64,000 nt of DNA, taken from contig CAMLJN010000001.1 of assembly GCA_946480445.1 (NCBI GenBank), positions 463,352-527,351 of the forward strand, given 5' to 3'. The notes under the pieces were generated by a model that ran no database searches, was not told the DNA's origin, and saw only the letters and a program-made list of their open reading frames with translations. Of this stretch, positions 54,961 through 64,000 are shown piece after piece. The position numbers were made by a program, and so were the translations under genes. Numbering within the stretch: the first letter of the stretch is position 1; every line of letters begins with the position of its first letter. This DNA comes from an uncultured Buttiauxella sp. GTDB lineage: Bacteria > Pseudomonadota > Gammaproteobacteria > Enterobacterales > Enterobacteriaceae.

Positions 54961-55297
54961 TCTTCTTACTCTCCTGCAGTGTGACGCCCCTGCGGTTCCA
55001 CATTTGGTCCGACACAACGAGGAGAAAAATTTGGTGCCTGAAAACTATAGTCCATCTCCAAACCGACACCTAGTTTGCATAACCTTATTTACCGTTTCAT
55101 TACAATTTCTCAGAATAATCTTTGCAAATGTTAACGAAATTTAGTTTAAGCATTCAAAAACCAGGGATATCTGTGCGGTCGCCCGCAAACTGGCCCTTAA
55201 GTTGCGGGACAGATGGCTATTCAGCACTTATGCTTAAATCGTCAGGGCCAAGTGGTCCGATCACCTGCAATCTTTTACCTATAATAAGGAGTCAACC
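54961..55297. other. Divergent intergenic region ytfK/ytfJ
   Basis: 337 bases with no gene. Contains a TATAAT at 55281 just before the ytfJ ribosome site and an inverted repeat CCCGCAA/TTGCGGG (55182-55188, 55202-55208), extendable by CT/AG with one bulge. E. coli ytfK is in the PhoB regulon; I see no clear pair of CTGTCAT boxes here. Confidence 0.5.
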
Positions 55298-55855
55298 ATG
55301 ACCCTGCGCACAGCGCTTGCGCTTACCGCCCTACTGCTGCCACTAATGGCTTCAGCCCATAACTTTGAGAAAAACCAGCGCGTTTCGCCGATCGGTATTG
55401 CCGATAAAGGCGAGCTCGTGCTCGATAGTGATAAGTTTAGCTACAAAAACTGGAATAGCGCACAGCTCGCAGGAAAAGTGCGGGTGCTGCAACATATTGC
55501 CGGGCGCTCAAGCGCCAAAGAGAAAAACGCCGGGCTGATTGAAGCCATCAAAGCGGCCAAACTCCCCCACGATCGCTACCAGACGACCACCATCGTCAAT
55601 ACGGATGATGCAATCGTCGGCACCGGGATGTTTGTACGCAGCAGTATTGAGAGCAATAAAAAGCAGTATCCCTGGTCGCAGTTCATCGTGGACAGTAACG
55701 GCGTAGCGAAAAAAGCCTGGCAGCTGGAAGAAGGCGGTTCTGCGATTGTGGTGCTGGATAAAAACGGACGCGTTCAGTACGCCAAAGACGGCTCGCTGAC
55801 CCAGGATGAGGTGCAGCAGGTCATGAACCTGCTGCATGACCTGCTCAGTAAATAG
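55298..55855 (+). CDS. ytfJ: YtfJ, periplasmic thioredoxin-fold protein
   Basis: 185 residues. Signal peptide ending LMASAHN. YtfJ family has a thioredoxin-like fold but no CxxC: the expected site reads [12 protein letters not shown]. Function unknown. Ribosome site AAGGAG. Its end overlaps the cysQ end on the other strand by 11 bases. Confidence 0.94.
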   Translation: MTLRTALALTALLLPLMASAHNFEKNQRVSPIGIADKGELVLDSDKFSYKNWNSAQLAGKVRVLQHIAGRSSAKEKNAGLIEAIKAAKLPHDRYQTTTIVNTDDAIVGTGMFVRSSIESNKKQYPWSQFIVDSNGVAKKAWQLEEGGSAIVVLDKNGRVQYAKDGSLTQDEVQQVMNLLHDLLSK

Positions 55856-56591
55856 AGACTCTGAAGCCGGGGTTTAAGAAGGATTCCCGCGGGGTATAGT
55901 CGAGCGGCTTACCCTGCCAGTCATGGACGTGCGCCCCGGCGGCGACCGCAACCGCATGGCCTGCGGCGGTATCCCAGATATTGGTCGGCCCAAAGCGCGG
56001 ATAAAGCTGCGCCTGTCCGTCCGCGACCAGGCAGAACTTCAGGGAGGAGCCAATCGCCGTCGTCTGATGCTCGCCCATCTGCTGCAAATATTCTTTCAGT
56101 TCAGGGTCATTGTTGGCATGTGAGCGGCTAACCACCACCAGCGGTGGGCGCGCATCGCGAACCAGGATCTGATTACGCACGCCGCACTCCTCCTTCCATG
56201 CTTTGCCTTCCGCTGCGCTGTACATGATCTTCAGTACGGGAGCATAGACCACGCCCAGCACGGCTTTCCCCTTTTCGATCAGCGCGATGTTGACGGTGAA
56301 CTCCCCGTTACGTTTAAGAAACTCTTTGGTGCCATCGAGCGGATCAACCAGCCAGTAACGCTCCCAGTTCTGCCGTACGGCCCAGCTTTGCGGATCTTCT
56401 TCTGAGAGCACAGGTATATCCGGCGTTAAGCTCTGTAAACCTTGCAGAATAATCGTATGGGCCGCAATATCAGCCGCGGTCACCGGCGAGTCATCAACTT
56501 TCTGCGTTGCCTCCAGCGGTTTTTCGCCTTCGTAGACCTGCATGATGGCGACGCCCGCCTCCCGAGCCAGCTGGCAAATTTTATCTAACAT
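55845..56591 (-). CDS. cysQ: CysQ, 3'(2'),5'-bisphosphate nucleotidase
   Basis: 248 residues from ATG 56591 (AGGTGGAGA upstream; the in-frame start 27 bases earlier lacks one). Hydrolyses 3'-phosphoadenosine-5'-phosphate from sulfate assimilation. Metal site [18 protein letters not shown] and C-terminal [16 protein letters not shown] are the inositol-monophosphatase-family motifs. Same place as in E. coli. Confidence 0.96.
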   Translation of the reverse strand: MLDKICQLAREAGVAIMQVYEGEKPLEATQKVDDSPVTAADIAAHTIILQGLQSLTPDIPVLSEEDPQSWAVRQNWERYWLVDPLDGTKEFLKRNGEFTVNIALIEKGKAVLGVVYAPVLKIMYSAAEGKAWKEECGVRNQILVRDARPPLVVVSRSHANNDPELKEYLQQMGEHQTTAIGSSLKFCLVADGQAQLYPRFGPTNIWDTAAGHAVAVAAGAHVHDWQGKPLDYTPRESFLNPGFRVSIY

Positions 56592-56679
56592 TCTCCACCT
56601 CTTAGTGTGTCGCCGCATACGGTTGTGCGCGAATAACCTGTTGTTTTATTTATATCTCATTGCAACCGGATGCGCTATC

Positions 56680-56695
56680 TGTGAAGCGATTCAGG
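56680..56695. promoter_or_regulatory. CRP-like site before cpdB
   Basis: TGTGA-N6-TCAGG, eight of ten core matches, about 100 bases before cpdB in the divergent cysQ/cpdB gap. Weak half on the right. Confidence 0.3.
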
Positions 56696-56793
56696 TTTCA
56701 TCGCTGAGTTTTCTGGCAGACTTCACAAAATTGTAAGCAACGGCCTGTAAATTCACTGCCTTTTGTGGCGTACCTCTAAAAAGGACCTTAAAC

Positions 56794-58725
56794 ATGATCA
56801 AGTTTAGCGCAACGATACTGGCCACGCTGGTTGCAGCCAGCGTGAACGCGGCAACGGTTGACCTGCGTATTCTCGAAACCACCGATCTGCACAGCAATAT
56901 GATGGACTTCGATTACTACAAAGATACGCCGACAGAAAAATTCGGTCTGGTACGTACAGCAAGCTTAATCAATGCCGCGCGCGCAGAAGCCGCGAACAGC
57001 GTGCTGGTCGATAATGGTGACCTGATTCAGGGCAGCCCGCTTGGCGACTACATGGCGGCAAAGGGGCTGAAGGCAGGCGACATCCACCCCGTCTATAAAG
57101 CGCTGAACACGCTGGATTACGCCGTCGGCAACCTGGGCAACCATGAATTCAACTATGGGCTGGACTACCTGCATAAGGCGCTGGCAGGGGCGAAATTCCC
57201 TTACGTGAACGCCAATATTATTGATGCCAGAACCCATAAGCCGCTGTTTACGCCCTACCTGATTAAAGAAACCGCAGTTAAAGATAAAGACGGCAAAGCG
57301 CAGACGCTGCGCATCGGCTATATCGGCTTTGTGCCGCCGCAGATAATGACGTGGGATAAAGCGAACCTGGCCGGCAAAGTCACGGTTAAGGATATAACCG
57401 AAACCGCTAAACAGTATGTGCCGGAGATGCGCAAACAGGGCGCGGATCTGGTGGTGGTGGTCGCGCATTCAGGGCTTTCGAGCGATCCGTATCACGCGAT
57501 GGCTGAAAACTCCGTCTATTACCTAAGCGAAGTGCCGGGCGTGGACGCCATTCTGTTCGGACACGCTCACGCCGTCTTCCCTGGCAAAGATTTTGCCAGC
57601 ATCAAGGGAGCCGACATTGAGAAAGGTACGCTTAACGGTGTGCCTGCGGTGATGCCCGGTATGTGGGGCGATCATCTTGGCGTCGTTGACCTGGTGTTAA
57701 ACAACGACGACGGCGCCTGGAAAGTCACCAGCAGCAAAGCCGAGGCGCGCCCGATCTATGACAGCGTAGCGAAAAAATCTCTGGCCGCAGAGGACGCCAG
57801 ACTGGTGAAGGTCCTCGAGCAGGACCACAACGCCACACGCGAGTTTGTCAGCAAGCCAATCGGTAAATCAGCCGACAATATGTACAGTTACCTTGCGCTG
57901 GTACAGGACGATCCTACGGTCCAGGTGGTGAATAACGCCCAGCGCGCCTATGTGGAAAAATTCATTCAGGGCGATCCGGACCTGGCGAATCTGCCCGTAC
58001 TTTCCGCCGCCGCCCCCTTTAAAGTTGGCGGACGTAAGAACGATCCTGCGAGCTTCGTCGAGGTCGAGAAAGGCCAGCTGACTTTCCGTAACGCCGCAGA
58101 TTTGTACCTGTATCCGAACACGCTTGTCGTCGTGAAAGCGAGTGGCAAAGAGGTGAAGGAGTGGCTGGAATGCTCCGCCGGGCAGTTCAATCAGATCGAC
58201 GTGAACAGCAGTAAACCGCAGTCGCTTATCAACTGGGACGGCTTCCGCACCTATAATTTCGATGTTATCGACGGCGTGAACTACCAGGTTGATGTTTCGC
58301 AGCCCGCTCGCTATGACGGCGAATGTCAGAAGGTGAATCCGAAAGCCGAGCGAATCAAAGATCTGACGTTTAACGGCAAGCCAATCGATCCAAACGCGAC
58401 TTTCCTGGTGGCGACAAATAACTACCGCGCTTACGGCGGTAAATTTGCCGGCACCGGCGACAGCCATATCGCTTTTGCCTCACCGGATGAAAACCGTTCC
58501 GTGCTGGCAAACTGGATTAGCGCCCAACGGGAGATTCATCCTGCGGCGGATAACAACTGGCGGCTGGCCCCTCTTCACAGCCAGCAAAAGCTGGATATTC
58601 GTTTTGAGACTTCGCCGGGCGAAAAAGCCGCGGCCTTTATCAAGGACAAGGCACGGTATCCGATGCACCACGTCGGCACGGACGAGATTGGCTTTGCTAT
58701 CTATCAGGTCGATTTGAATAAATAG
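56794..58725 (+). CDS. cpdB: CpdB, periplasmic 2',3'-cyclic nucleotide 2'-phosphodiesterase/3'-nucleotidase
   Basis: 643 residues (E. coli 647). Signal peptide [19 protein letters not shown]. Metallophosphatase motifs: [46 protein letters not shown] and [10 protein letters not shown]; then a 5'-nucleotidase C-terminal domain from about 370 with [12 protein letters not shown]. Scavenges extracellular nucleotides. Divergent from cysQ. Confidence 0.97.
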   Translation: MIKFSATILATLVAASVNAATVDLRILETTDLHSNMMDFDYYKDTPTEKFGLVRTASLINAARAEAANSVLVDNGDLIQGSPLGDYMAAKGLKAGDIHPVYKALNTLDYAVGNLGNHEFNYGLDYLHKALAGAKFPYVNANIIDARTHKPLFTPYLIKETAVKDKDGKAQTLRIGYIGFVPPQIMTWDKANLAGKVTVKDITETAKQYVPEMRKQGADLVVVVAHSGLSSDPYHAMAENSVYYLSEVPGVDAILFGHAHAVFPGKDFASIKGADIEKGTLNGVPAVMPGMWGDHLGVVDLVLNNDDGAWKVTSSKAEARPIYDSVAKKSLAAEDARLVKVLEQDHNATREFVSKPIGKSADNMYSYLALVQDDPTVQVVNNAQRAYVEKFIQGDPDLANLPVLSAAAPFKVGGRKNDPASFVEVEKGQLTFRNAADLYLYPNTLVVVKASGKEVKEWLECSAGQFNQIDVNSSKPQSLINWDGFRTYNFDVIDGVNYQVDVSQPARYDGECQKVNPKAERIKDLTFNGKPIDPNATFLVATNNYRAYGGKFAGTGDSHIAFASPDENRSVLANWISAQREIHPAADNNWRLAPLHSQQKLDIRFETSPGEKAAAFIKDKARYPMHHVGTDEIGFAIYQVDLNK

Positions 58726-58749
58726 CCGGGCCTGCTGTCCCGCAGAACG

Positions 58750-59145
58750 CTAGCTGGCATCCCGTTCGCGGGACGCCAGCACCTGCGGCAAATTCCCTTC
58801 AATCCAGTCGGCCAGCGCGGCAACTTTTTCAGCGATTTCACAGCCCATCGGCGTCAGGCTGTATTCCACATGCGGGGGCACAACCGGATAAGATTTCCGG
58901 TTTACAAAGCCGTCCGCTTCCAGCCATTGCAAAGTCTGAGCCAGCATCTTTTCGCTGACTCCCCCCATCCTGCGGCGCAGGTCGCTAAAACGGTGGGTGC
59001 CACTTTGCAGAGCCACCAGAATCAGCACGCCCCAGCGGCTGGTGACGTGTTTTAGCACATCCCGCGACGGGCATTTCTCAGCAAATAAATTTCCGTCGCG
59101 CAGCTGCTCGCTCAGCGTCGGCATGGCTTCCAGCGTCTCACTCAT
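58750..59145 (-). CDS. ytfH: YtfH, HxlR-type transcription regulator
   Basis: 131 residues from ATG 59145, aligned with E. coli YtfH. HxlR winged helix: CPSRDVLKHVTSRWGVLILV, HRFSDLRRRMGGVSEKMLAQ, and YPVVPPHVEYSLTPMG. One Cys (CPSR) near the N-terminus, typical of redox/electrophile-sensing members. Divergent from qorB, which it probably controls through the dyad at 59170. Confidence 0.93.
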   Translation of the reverse strand: MSETLEAMPTLSEQLRDGNLFAEKCPSRDVLKHVTSRWGVLILVALQSGTHRFSDLRRRMGGVSEKMLAQTLQWLEADGFVNRKSYPVVPPHVEYSLTPMGCEIAEKVAALADWIEGNLPQVLASRERDAS

Positions 59146-59169
59146 TTCATACTTACCTTTTTGTACGTA

Positions 59170-59188
59170 CTTACTAAAAGTTAGTAAG
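59170..59188. promoter_or_regulatory. CTTACTAA/TTAGTAAG operator between ytfH and qorB
   Basis: Perfect eight-base arms with three-base centre in the 89-base divergent gap; TACT...AGTA halves are typical of HxlR-family sites. Next to it lies GTACGTAC (59163-59170). Candidate autoregulatory YtfH site. Confidence 0.6.
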
Positions 59189-59234
59189 GCGTGATAGTGT
59201 GACACAACTAACCCCAAACATTAAGGCGTTTATC

Positions 59235-60083
59235 ATGATTGCGATCACCGGTGTCTCCGGCCTGCTGGGCCGTCAGGTAGTAGAAGATCTCCTGCAAAAC
59301 GTTGCGGCTAAAGATATTGTCGCTATTGTTCGCACGCCCTCAAAAGTGAGCGATCTCAGCGAACGTGGCGTTCAGGTTCGCGGCGCGGATTACAACGATA
59401 AAGCAGCAATGGCGCAGGCTCTGAGCGGCGTGGAAAAACTTCTGCTTATCTCCTCAAGCGAAGTCGGCAAGCGTGCGGCACAGCACGGCAACGTGATTGA
59501 AGCGGCAAAAAACGCTGGCGTGAAGCTGATTGCCTACACCAGCCTGCTTCATGCAGACAGCTCCCCGCTGGGCCTCGCCGACGAGCATATCGAGACGGAA
59601 AAAATGCTGAAAGAATCAGGCATTCCTTTCGTCCTGCTGCGTAACGGCTGGTACACCGAAAACTATATCGCCAGTGTCCCCCCAGCCCTGCAACACGGCG
59701 TATTTATCGGCAGCGCGGGGGAAGGCAAAATCGCCTCAGCTTCCCGCGCAGATTATGCCGCCGCCGCAGCCAAAGTCATGACCCTTGAAAACCAGGGAGG
59801 CAAAGTTTACGAGCTGGCGGGCGACCGCGGCTGGACACTCCCTGAACTGGCGGCAGAAGTAAGCAAACAAAGCGGCAAACAGGTGGTCTATCAGAATCTG
59901 TCCGAAACGGATTTCAACGCTGCTCTGCTGGCTGCGGGTTTGCCCGAAGGGCTTGCTGCCATGCTGGCTAACTCGGATGTTGGTGCCTCAAAAGGCGGCC
60001 TGTTTGACGACAGCCGCACACTCAGCAAACTTATCGGTCGCCCAACCACATCGCTTGCGGAAAGCGTCAGCGCCGCACTGTAG
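59235..60083 (+). CDS. qorB: QorB (YtfG), NAD(P)H:quinone oxidoreductase, NmrA-like
   Basis: 282 residues from ATG 59235, matching E. coli QorB. Atypical short-chain dehydrogenase/NmrA fold: MIAITGVSGLLGRQVVE nucleotide loop, then VEKLLLISSSEVGKRAAQHG and LRNGWYTENYI, very similar to E. coli. Reduces quinones with NADPH. Controlled probably by divergent YtfH. Confidence 0.95.
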   Translation: MIAITGVSGLLGRQVVEDLLQNVAAKDIVAIVRTPSKVSDLSERGVQVRGADYNDKAAMAQALSGVEKLLLISSSEVGKRAAQHGNVIEAAKNAGVKLIAYTSLLHADSSPLGLADEHIETEKMLKESGIPFVLLRNGWYTENYIASVPPALQHGVFIGSAGEGKIASASRADYAAAAAKVMTLENQGGKVYELAGDRGWTLPELAAEVSKQSGKQVVYQNLSETDFNAALLAAGLPEGLAAMLANSDVGASKGGLFDDSRTLSKLIGRPTTSLAESVSAAL

Positions 60084-60118
60084 TTGTTAATTTAAGGTTA
60101 AGATCGCTGGTGCCTTGT

Positions 60119-60148
60119 ACGGACCCCCTTATAATAAGGGTGGTCCGT
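60119..60148. promoter_or_regulatory. Large dyad over a TATAAT box before the AraC-type gene
   Basis: ACGGACC and CCCTTAT are followed, after one A, by their complements with a single bulged T. The centre holds TATAAT (60130-60135). A regulator bound here would cover the -10, so this is a candidate autorepression site. It also folds as an RNA hairpin, alternatively a qorB terminator without U-tract. Confidence 0.5.
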
Positions 60149-60162
60149 TTAAAGGAGACAGC

Positions 60163-60987
60163 GTGCAAGGCGTTCCGGAACACTTTATTGATGAAAGAGA
60201 TCGCGCGCAGTTTCGGCATCTTCCACAGTTGCCGGGCGTCGAGCTTTATCACGCTCATATTTCTCGTTACGCCTTTGAGCCTCACACGCACGAAGCTTTC
60301 GGTATCGGCGCCATAGACTTTGGTGCCGAGCGCTTTCGCTATCGTGGCGCTCAGCACGTTGCCGCAGCCGACATGCTGGTGCTGATGAACCCGGACGAGC
60401 TGCACACCGGAGAAGCCGTCACGGACGAGGGATGGCGCTACCGGATGATTTATCTGGAACCTGATTTTCTGGAAGCGCTGACCGGCGAAAGAAGCTGGTG
60501 GTTTAACGAGGTGGTGACCCATGATCCGCTGCGTTCCCGTCAAATCTCGCACCTGATTAACGGATTATGGAACACCGACGACACCCTCACTCAGCAAGGG
60601 GGGCTTTTCAATCTGGTGGAAACCTTTCGCCCCTATGCGCGCCACTCGGCTTCCGGCCCCGGAGAAGCGCTACATCGGTTTGCGCGGGTACGCGATTATC
60701 TGCACGATAATTATATGAATATCGTCACGCTTGACGAGCTGGCGGCCGTTGTCTCCTTAAGCCCCTATCATTTCCAGCGCCAGTTCAAAGCCCACTTCCA
60801 CGTCACGCCGCATCAGATGCTGATGGCTATCCGTCTTTGGCGGGCAAAACAATTTCTCACCCAAGGCATGCCCGCAGCGCAGGTCGCCGCGGCCAGCGGA
60901 TTGACCGATCAGGCTCATTTGACCCGCGCCTTTGCCAGGCGCTACGGCATTACGCCCGTACGCTATCAAAAGCAGGTTGCCCGCTAG
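60163..60987 (+). CDS. AraC-family regulator beside ytfF
   Basis: 274 residues from GTG 60163, chosen because AAAGGAG precedes it. N-terminal cupin-like AraC binding domain (YAFEPHTHEAFGIGAIDFGA; MLVLMNPDELHTGE) and C-terminal double HTH (VTLDELAAVVSLSPYHFQRQ and AAQVAAASGLTDQAHLTRAF). It is upstream of, and on the same strand as, the DMT transporter gene ytfF, so it may regulate it. E. coli K-12 has no gene I recognise at this position. Confidence 0.88.
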   Translation: MQGVPEHFIDERDRAQFRHLPQLPGVELYHAHISRYAFEPHTHEAFGIGAIDFGAERFRYRGAQHVAAADMLVLMNPDELHTGEAVTDEGWRYRMIYLEPDFLEALTGERSWWFNEVVTHDPLRSRQISHLINGLWNTDDTLTQQGGLFNLVETFRPYARHSASGPGEALHRFARVRDYLHDNYMNIVTLDELAAVVSLSPYHFQRQFKAHFHVTPHQMLMAIRLWRAKQFLTQGMPAAQVAAASGLTDQAHLTRAFARRYGITPVRYQKQVAR

Positions 60988-61066
60988 CAAGACCGCAAGC
61001 TGGTACAATACGCCTCCTGCTCGACCCCCTACACTCCCGCTATAAAGACTGATTCGGAAGCTAAAG

Positions 61067-62041
61067 ATGTTAACTGGCGTGCTATATGCCCTGTTGGCGG
61101 GGCTAATGTGGGGGCTTATTTTCGTCGGCCCGATAATCGTACCGGACTATCCTGCCGCGCTGCAGTCTACCGGGCGCTACCTGGCGCTTGGGCTGATCGC
61201 ACTGCCTCTGGCCTGGCTTGGCCGGCAAAGGCTGCGTCAGCTAAGCGGCAAAGACTGGCTTACGGCGCTTAAGCTGTCGACGGTGGGCAACCTTATTTAT
61301 TACGTTTGCCTTGCCAGCGCCATTCAGCGCACCGGCGCGCCTATTGCCACGATGATTATCGGCACCTTGCCGGTGGTGATCCCTGTGTTTGCCAACCTGC
61401 TTTACAGCAAACGCGACGGGAAGCTGCCCTGGCGTCGCCTGGCTCCGGCTCTGCTCGTCATTGCCTTTGGACTGGTGATGGTTAACACAGCGGAGCTGCG
61501 CGACGGACCGGCTGATTTTAGCTGGTGGCGCTATGGGAGCGGGATTGGGCTGGCGTTTATCTCGGTTGCCTGCTGGGCGTGGTACGCGCTACGTAACGCA
61601 CGCTGGCTACGGGAAAATCCGGATAAAAATCCGATGATGTGGGCAACCGCACAGGGCCTGTCCACGCTGCCATTCTCTTTACTGGGCTATCTTGCCGTTT
61701 GCTGGTTTATGGCCAACAGCAAGGCTGATTTTTCCCTGCCCTTCGGCCCGCGACCGGCGGTGTTTTTGACGCTGATGTTCGCTATCGCCCTGTTTTGTTC
61801 GTGGCTCGGCAATCTGTGCTGGAATATAGCCTGCCAGCGACTGCCTACGGTTATTGTCGGCCCGCTGATCGTTTTCGAAACCCTCGCCGGTCTGGCCTAT
61901 ACCTTTATGCTGCGTCACAGCTGGCCGCCACTCTTAACCCTGACCGGCATACTCTGTCTGGTCGCGGGCGTGGTGCTGGCCGTGCTGGGCAAACCTCAAA
62001 AGGCAGATCTTGCCGGAGTCGCCGTCCCTGCCAGGAAATAG
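61067..62041 (+). CDS. ytfF: YtfF, EamA/DMT-superfamily transporter
   Basis: 324 residues, ten membrane helices, highly similar to E. coli YtfF (GVLYALLAGLMWGLIFVGP; GAPIATMIIGTLPVVIPVFA; WYALRNARWLRENPDKNPMM). Inner-membrane exporter of unknown substrate. Lies 79 bases after the AraC-type gene. Confidence 0.93.
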   Translation: MLTGVLYALLAGLMWGLIFVGPIIVPDYPAALQSTGRYLALGLIALPLAWLGRQRLRQLSGKDWLTALKLSTVGNLIYYVCLASAIQRTGAPIATMIIGTLPVVIPVFANLLYSKRDGKLPWRRLAPALLVIAFGLVMVNTAELRDGPADFSWWRYGSGIGLAFISVACWAWYALRNARWLRENPDKNPMMWATAQGLSTLPFSLLGYLAVCWFMANSKADFSLPFGPRPAVFLTLMFAIALFCSWLGNLCWNIACQRLPTVIVGPLIVFETLAGLAYTFMLRHSWPPLLTLTGILCLVAGVVLAVLGKPQKADLAGVAVPARK

Positions 62042-62075
62042 CCTGCTACCTAAAAAGAGTCATAGCCACGCCATA

Positions 62076-62098
62076 AAGATGCATTTAAAATGCATCTT
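62076..62098. promoter_or_regulatory. NsrR binding site before ytfE
   Basis: Two inverted 11-base arms, AAGATGCATTT and its exact complement, one base apart: the full NsrR consensus. It lies 27-49 bases before the ytfE ATG, over the promoter. NsrR represses ytfE until nitric oxide disrupts its iron-sulfur cluster. Confidence 0.92.
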
Positions 62099-62124
62099 AT
62101 ATTTTAATGATGAGGTATCTGCTT

Positions 62125-62787
62125 ATGGCCTTCCGCGACCAACCTTTAGGTGAACTGGCTTTAACCATTCCACGCGCTTGCGCCCTGTTCCGTAAACTGG
62201 ATCTCGATTTCTGCTGCGGCGGCAAACAAACGCTTGAGCGCGCGGCAACCCGTAAAGAACTGGATCTGGAGGCTATTGAAGCAGAGCTTGCCGTCCTTGC
62301 TGTCGAGCCAGTGGAGAAGGAATGGCGCGCCGCGCCGCTGGCCGAAATTATCGATCATATTATTGTGCGCTACCACGACAGGCACCGCGAGCAGCTGCCG
62401 GAACTGATCTTCCAGGCCAGCAAAGTTGAACGCGTGCATGCCGATAAGCCAAACGTTCCCAAAGGGCTGGCGAAGTATCTCACCATGCTGCATCAGGAGC
62501 TGAGCAGCCACATGATGAAAGAGGAGCAAATCCTCTTCCCGATGATTAAAAACGGTATGGGATCGCAGGCGAACGGCCCGATTAGCGTAATGGAAAGCGA
62601 ACATGATGAGGCGGGGGAGCTGCTGGAAGTGATCAAGCACGCCACCAATAATGTGACGCCGCCGCCGGAGGCCTGCACGACGTGGAAAGCGATGTATAGC
62701 GGGATAAATGAGTTGATAGACGATCTGATGAATCACATCAGTCTTGAAAACAATGTCCTGTTCCCAAGGGCTCTGGCCGGGGAGTAA
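62125..62787 (+). CDS. ytfE: YtfE (RIC), di-iron protein for repair of iron-sulfur clusters
   Basis: 220 residues from ATG 62125, E. coli length. N-terminal ScdA-type domain with [10 protein letters not shown]; hemerythrin-like C domain with di-iron ligands in [40 protein letters not shown] and [11 protein letters not shown]. Repairs iron-sulfur clusters damaged by nitric oxide. Controlled by the NsrR site just upstream. Confidence 0.97.
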   Translation: MAFRDQPLGELALTIPRACALFRKLDLDFCCGGKQTLERAATRKELDLEAIEAELAVLAVEPVEKEWRAAPLAEIIDHIIVRYHDRHREQLPELIFQASKVERVHADKPNVPKGLAKYLTMLHQELSSHMMKEEQILFPMIKNGMGSQANGPISVMESEHDEAGELLEVIKHATNNVTPPPEACTTWKAMYSGINELIDDLMNHISLENNVLFPRALAGE

Positions 62788-62840
62788 CGCCAGACGGACT
62801 TCCTTGCTTCAGAGGGGCGAGAAAGAAAGCTTGCCCGAGC

Positions 62841-62872
62841 CTGACCCGCTCTCTTAGAGAGGAGCGGGTCAG
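62841..62872. terminator. Hairpin between convergent ytfE and cycA
   Basis: CTGACCCGCTC and its complement form a perfect eleven-base stem, with further CTCT/AGAG pairing inside. It can act for both genes. Confidence 0.75.
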
Positions 62873-62880
62873 ATTAAAGG

Positions 62881-64000
62881 TTACTTACGCATTGCAGCAA
62901 GACGCTTCTTACCGATAAACATCCAGCCTACGCCCAGGATAGCAAACCACAGCGGCGTGACCATCAGCGCCTGACGGGTATCGTCTTCCAGCGTCAACAG
63001 CACGATCACAAACACAAAGAACGCCATGCAAATCCAGCACATTAGCTTGCCCAGCGGCATCTTATAGATGGATTTTTTATGCAGTTCAGGACGCTGCCTG
63101 CGATACACAAGGTATGAACAAAGAATAATCGTCCAGACAAACATAAACAGAATCGCCGATACCGTGGTGATCATAGTGAACGCCGCTATCACGTCCGGAT
63201 TCACGTACAGCATCACCACGCCACCCAGCAGGCAGATACAGGAGAAAGTCAGCCCTTTGGCCGGTACCGCGCGTTTAGAGAGCTTAGCGAATGCTTTAGG
63301 TGCCACGCCGTCCTGCGCCAGGCCGAACAGCATGCGGCTGGTGGAGAACACCCCGCTGTTCGCGGAGGAGGCCGCAGACGTCAGCACCACAAAGTTGATA
63401 ATGCTGGCTGCGGCAGGCAGACCGACCAGCACAAACAGTTCTACGAACGGGCTCTTATCCGGTACCACAGAACGCCATGGCGTGACCGACATAATCACGA
63501 TCAGCGAGAATACATAGAACATGATGATGCGAACCGGGATGGAGTTAATGGCGCGCGGCAATGACTTTTCCGGGTCCTTGGTTTCCGCGGCGGTCGTGCC
63601 CACCAGCTCAATGCCCACAAAGGCAAAGACCGCAATCTGGAAGCCCGCAAAGAAGCCGCTGAGGCCTTTCGGGAACCAGCCGCCGTTGTTCCAGAGGTTA
63701 TTGAAGGAAGCCTCCACGCCAGACGGCGAATGGAAGTGCATCAGCACCATCACCAGTCCGATCACAATCAGCGCCACGATGGCGACAATTTTGATCATCG
63801 CAAACCAGAACTCCATCTCACCGAACATTTTTACGGTGGCAAGGTTCAGGCTAAGCAGCACTAAGATAACCGCCAGCGAAGCAACCCAGTCCGACAGTCC
63901 GGGGAACCAGAACTGCGCGTAGGCGGTTATCGCCACCACGTCAGCCATGCCCGTGACCACCCAACAGAACCAGTATGTCCAGCCGGTAAAATAGCCCGCC
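62881..64000 (-). CDS. cycA: CycA, D-serine/D-alanine/glycine permease (5' end cut off)
   Basis: About 373 codons of the C-terminal part of a roughly 470-residue APC permease; the frame stays open to the window end, so the first 100 or so residues are outside. Visible helices include YVFSLIVIMSVTPWRSVVPD and the soluble turn FVGIELVGTTAAETKDPEKS, which is the hallmark of the amino-acid-permease group. It imports glycine, D-Ala, D-Ser (and D-cycloserine). Adjacent to ytfE as in E. coli. Confidence 0.94.
   Translation of the reverse strand, partial: AGYFTGWTYWFCWVVTGMADVVAITAYAQFWFPGLSDWVASLAVILVLLSLNLATVKMFGEMEFWFAMIKIVAIVALIVIGLVMVLMHFHSPSGVEASFNNLWNNGGWFPKGLSGFFAGFQIAVFAFVGIELVGTTAAETKDPEKSLPRAINSIPVRIIMFYVFSLIVIMSVTPWRSVVPDKSPFVELFVLVGLPAAASIINFVVLTSAASSANSGVFSTSRMLFGLAQDGVAPKAFAKLSKRAVPAKGLTFSCICLLGGVVMLYVNPDVIAAFTMITTVSAILFMFVWTIILCSYLVYRRQRPELHKKSIYKMPLGKLMCWICMAFFVFVIVLLTLEDDTRQALMVTPLWFAILGVGWMFIGKKRLAAMRK

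Noticed and set aside
60067-60552. Long minus-strand frame opposite qorB end and the AraC-type gene
   Set aside because: Shadow of the plus-strand genes; no family features or ribosome site.
1-64000. tRNA, rRNA, CRISPR array, prophage or complete transposase
   Set aside because: Looked for on both strands; no cloverleaf with CCA-type end, spaced repeats, or integrase/transposase motifs noticed. A tRNAscan and ISfinder search would settle this.

Overview
The window is a chromosomal segment of a member of the Enterobacteriaceae. Most genes are close relatives of E. coli K-12 genes in recognisable order: lpoA-yraN-diaA-dolP at the left end, then cybC-pmbA-darP-mpl-fbp-yjfF-ytfTRQ-ppa-ytfP-tamBA-msrA-paeA(ytfL)-ytfK-ytfJ-cysQ-cpdB-ytfH-qorB-ytfF-ytfE-cycA on the right. 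The genus cannot be fixed by reading alone. A malonate decarboxylase operon (common in Klebsiella/Enterobacter-like genomes, absent from E. coli K-12) points away from Escherichia. The two E. coli blocks lie far apart in K-12 but are joined here by about 24 kb of accessory genes.

Layout. (1) 1-3.3 kb: lpoA (5' end cut off by the window), yraN, diaA, dolP. (2) 3.4-12.0 kb: a leftward operon of ten genes: a small PRD protein, an SFCGS-motif protein, DUF4312, DUF4311 and DUF4310 (probable membrane transport system), an amidohydrolase/deacetylase, a DgaE-like PLP ammonia-lyase, a KDGP-aldolase-like protein, a frameshifted exported lactonase, and a PTS-type multidomain regulator. This matches the conserved but uncharacterised EF_0829-EF_0839-type neighbourhood and is the best candidate here for an undescribed system. 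A 20-bp perfect palindrome and a CRP-type site lie upstream. (3) 12.5-20.6 kb: mdcR and mdcABCDEFGH, a complete malonate decarboxylase with its transporter and prosthetic-group genes. (4) 20.7-27.1 kb: response regulator, BvgS/EvgS-like hybrid kinase, DUF1090 protein and a short orphan fimbrial usher, all leftward. (5) 27.3-38.5 kb: cybC, pmbA, darP, transporters and hydrolases, mpl, fbp, a chemoreceptor. (6) 38.6-52.8 kb: the YtfQRT-YjfF sugar ABC transporter, ppa, ytfP, tamAB, msrA, paeA. (7) 52.8-54.7 kb: an AT-rich insert between paeA and ytfK carrying a chromosomal colicin M homologue and its Cmi immunity protein in convergent orientation. (8) 54.7-64 kb: ytfK to cycA (5' end of cycA cut off by the window), including a textbook NsrR site before ytfE.

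How genes work together: the operon in (2) reads as lactone opening, uptake, deacylation, ammonia elimination and aldol cleavage of an amino-sugar-acid-like compound. The mdc operon decarboxylates malonate to acetate. The colicin M/Cmi pair is a toxin with self-protection, and its promoter region has a Fur-like site rather than a LexA box. No tRNA, rRNA, CRISPR array or intact transposase was seen.
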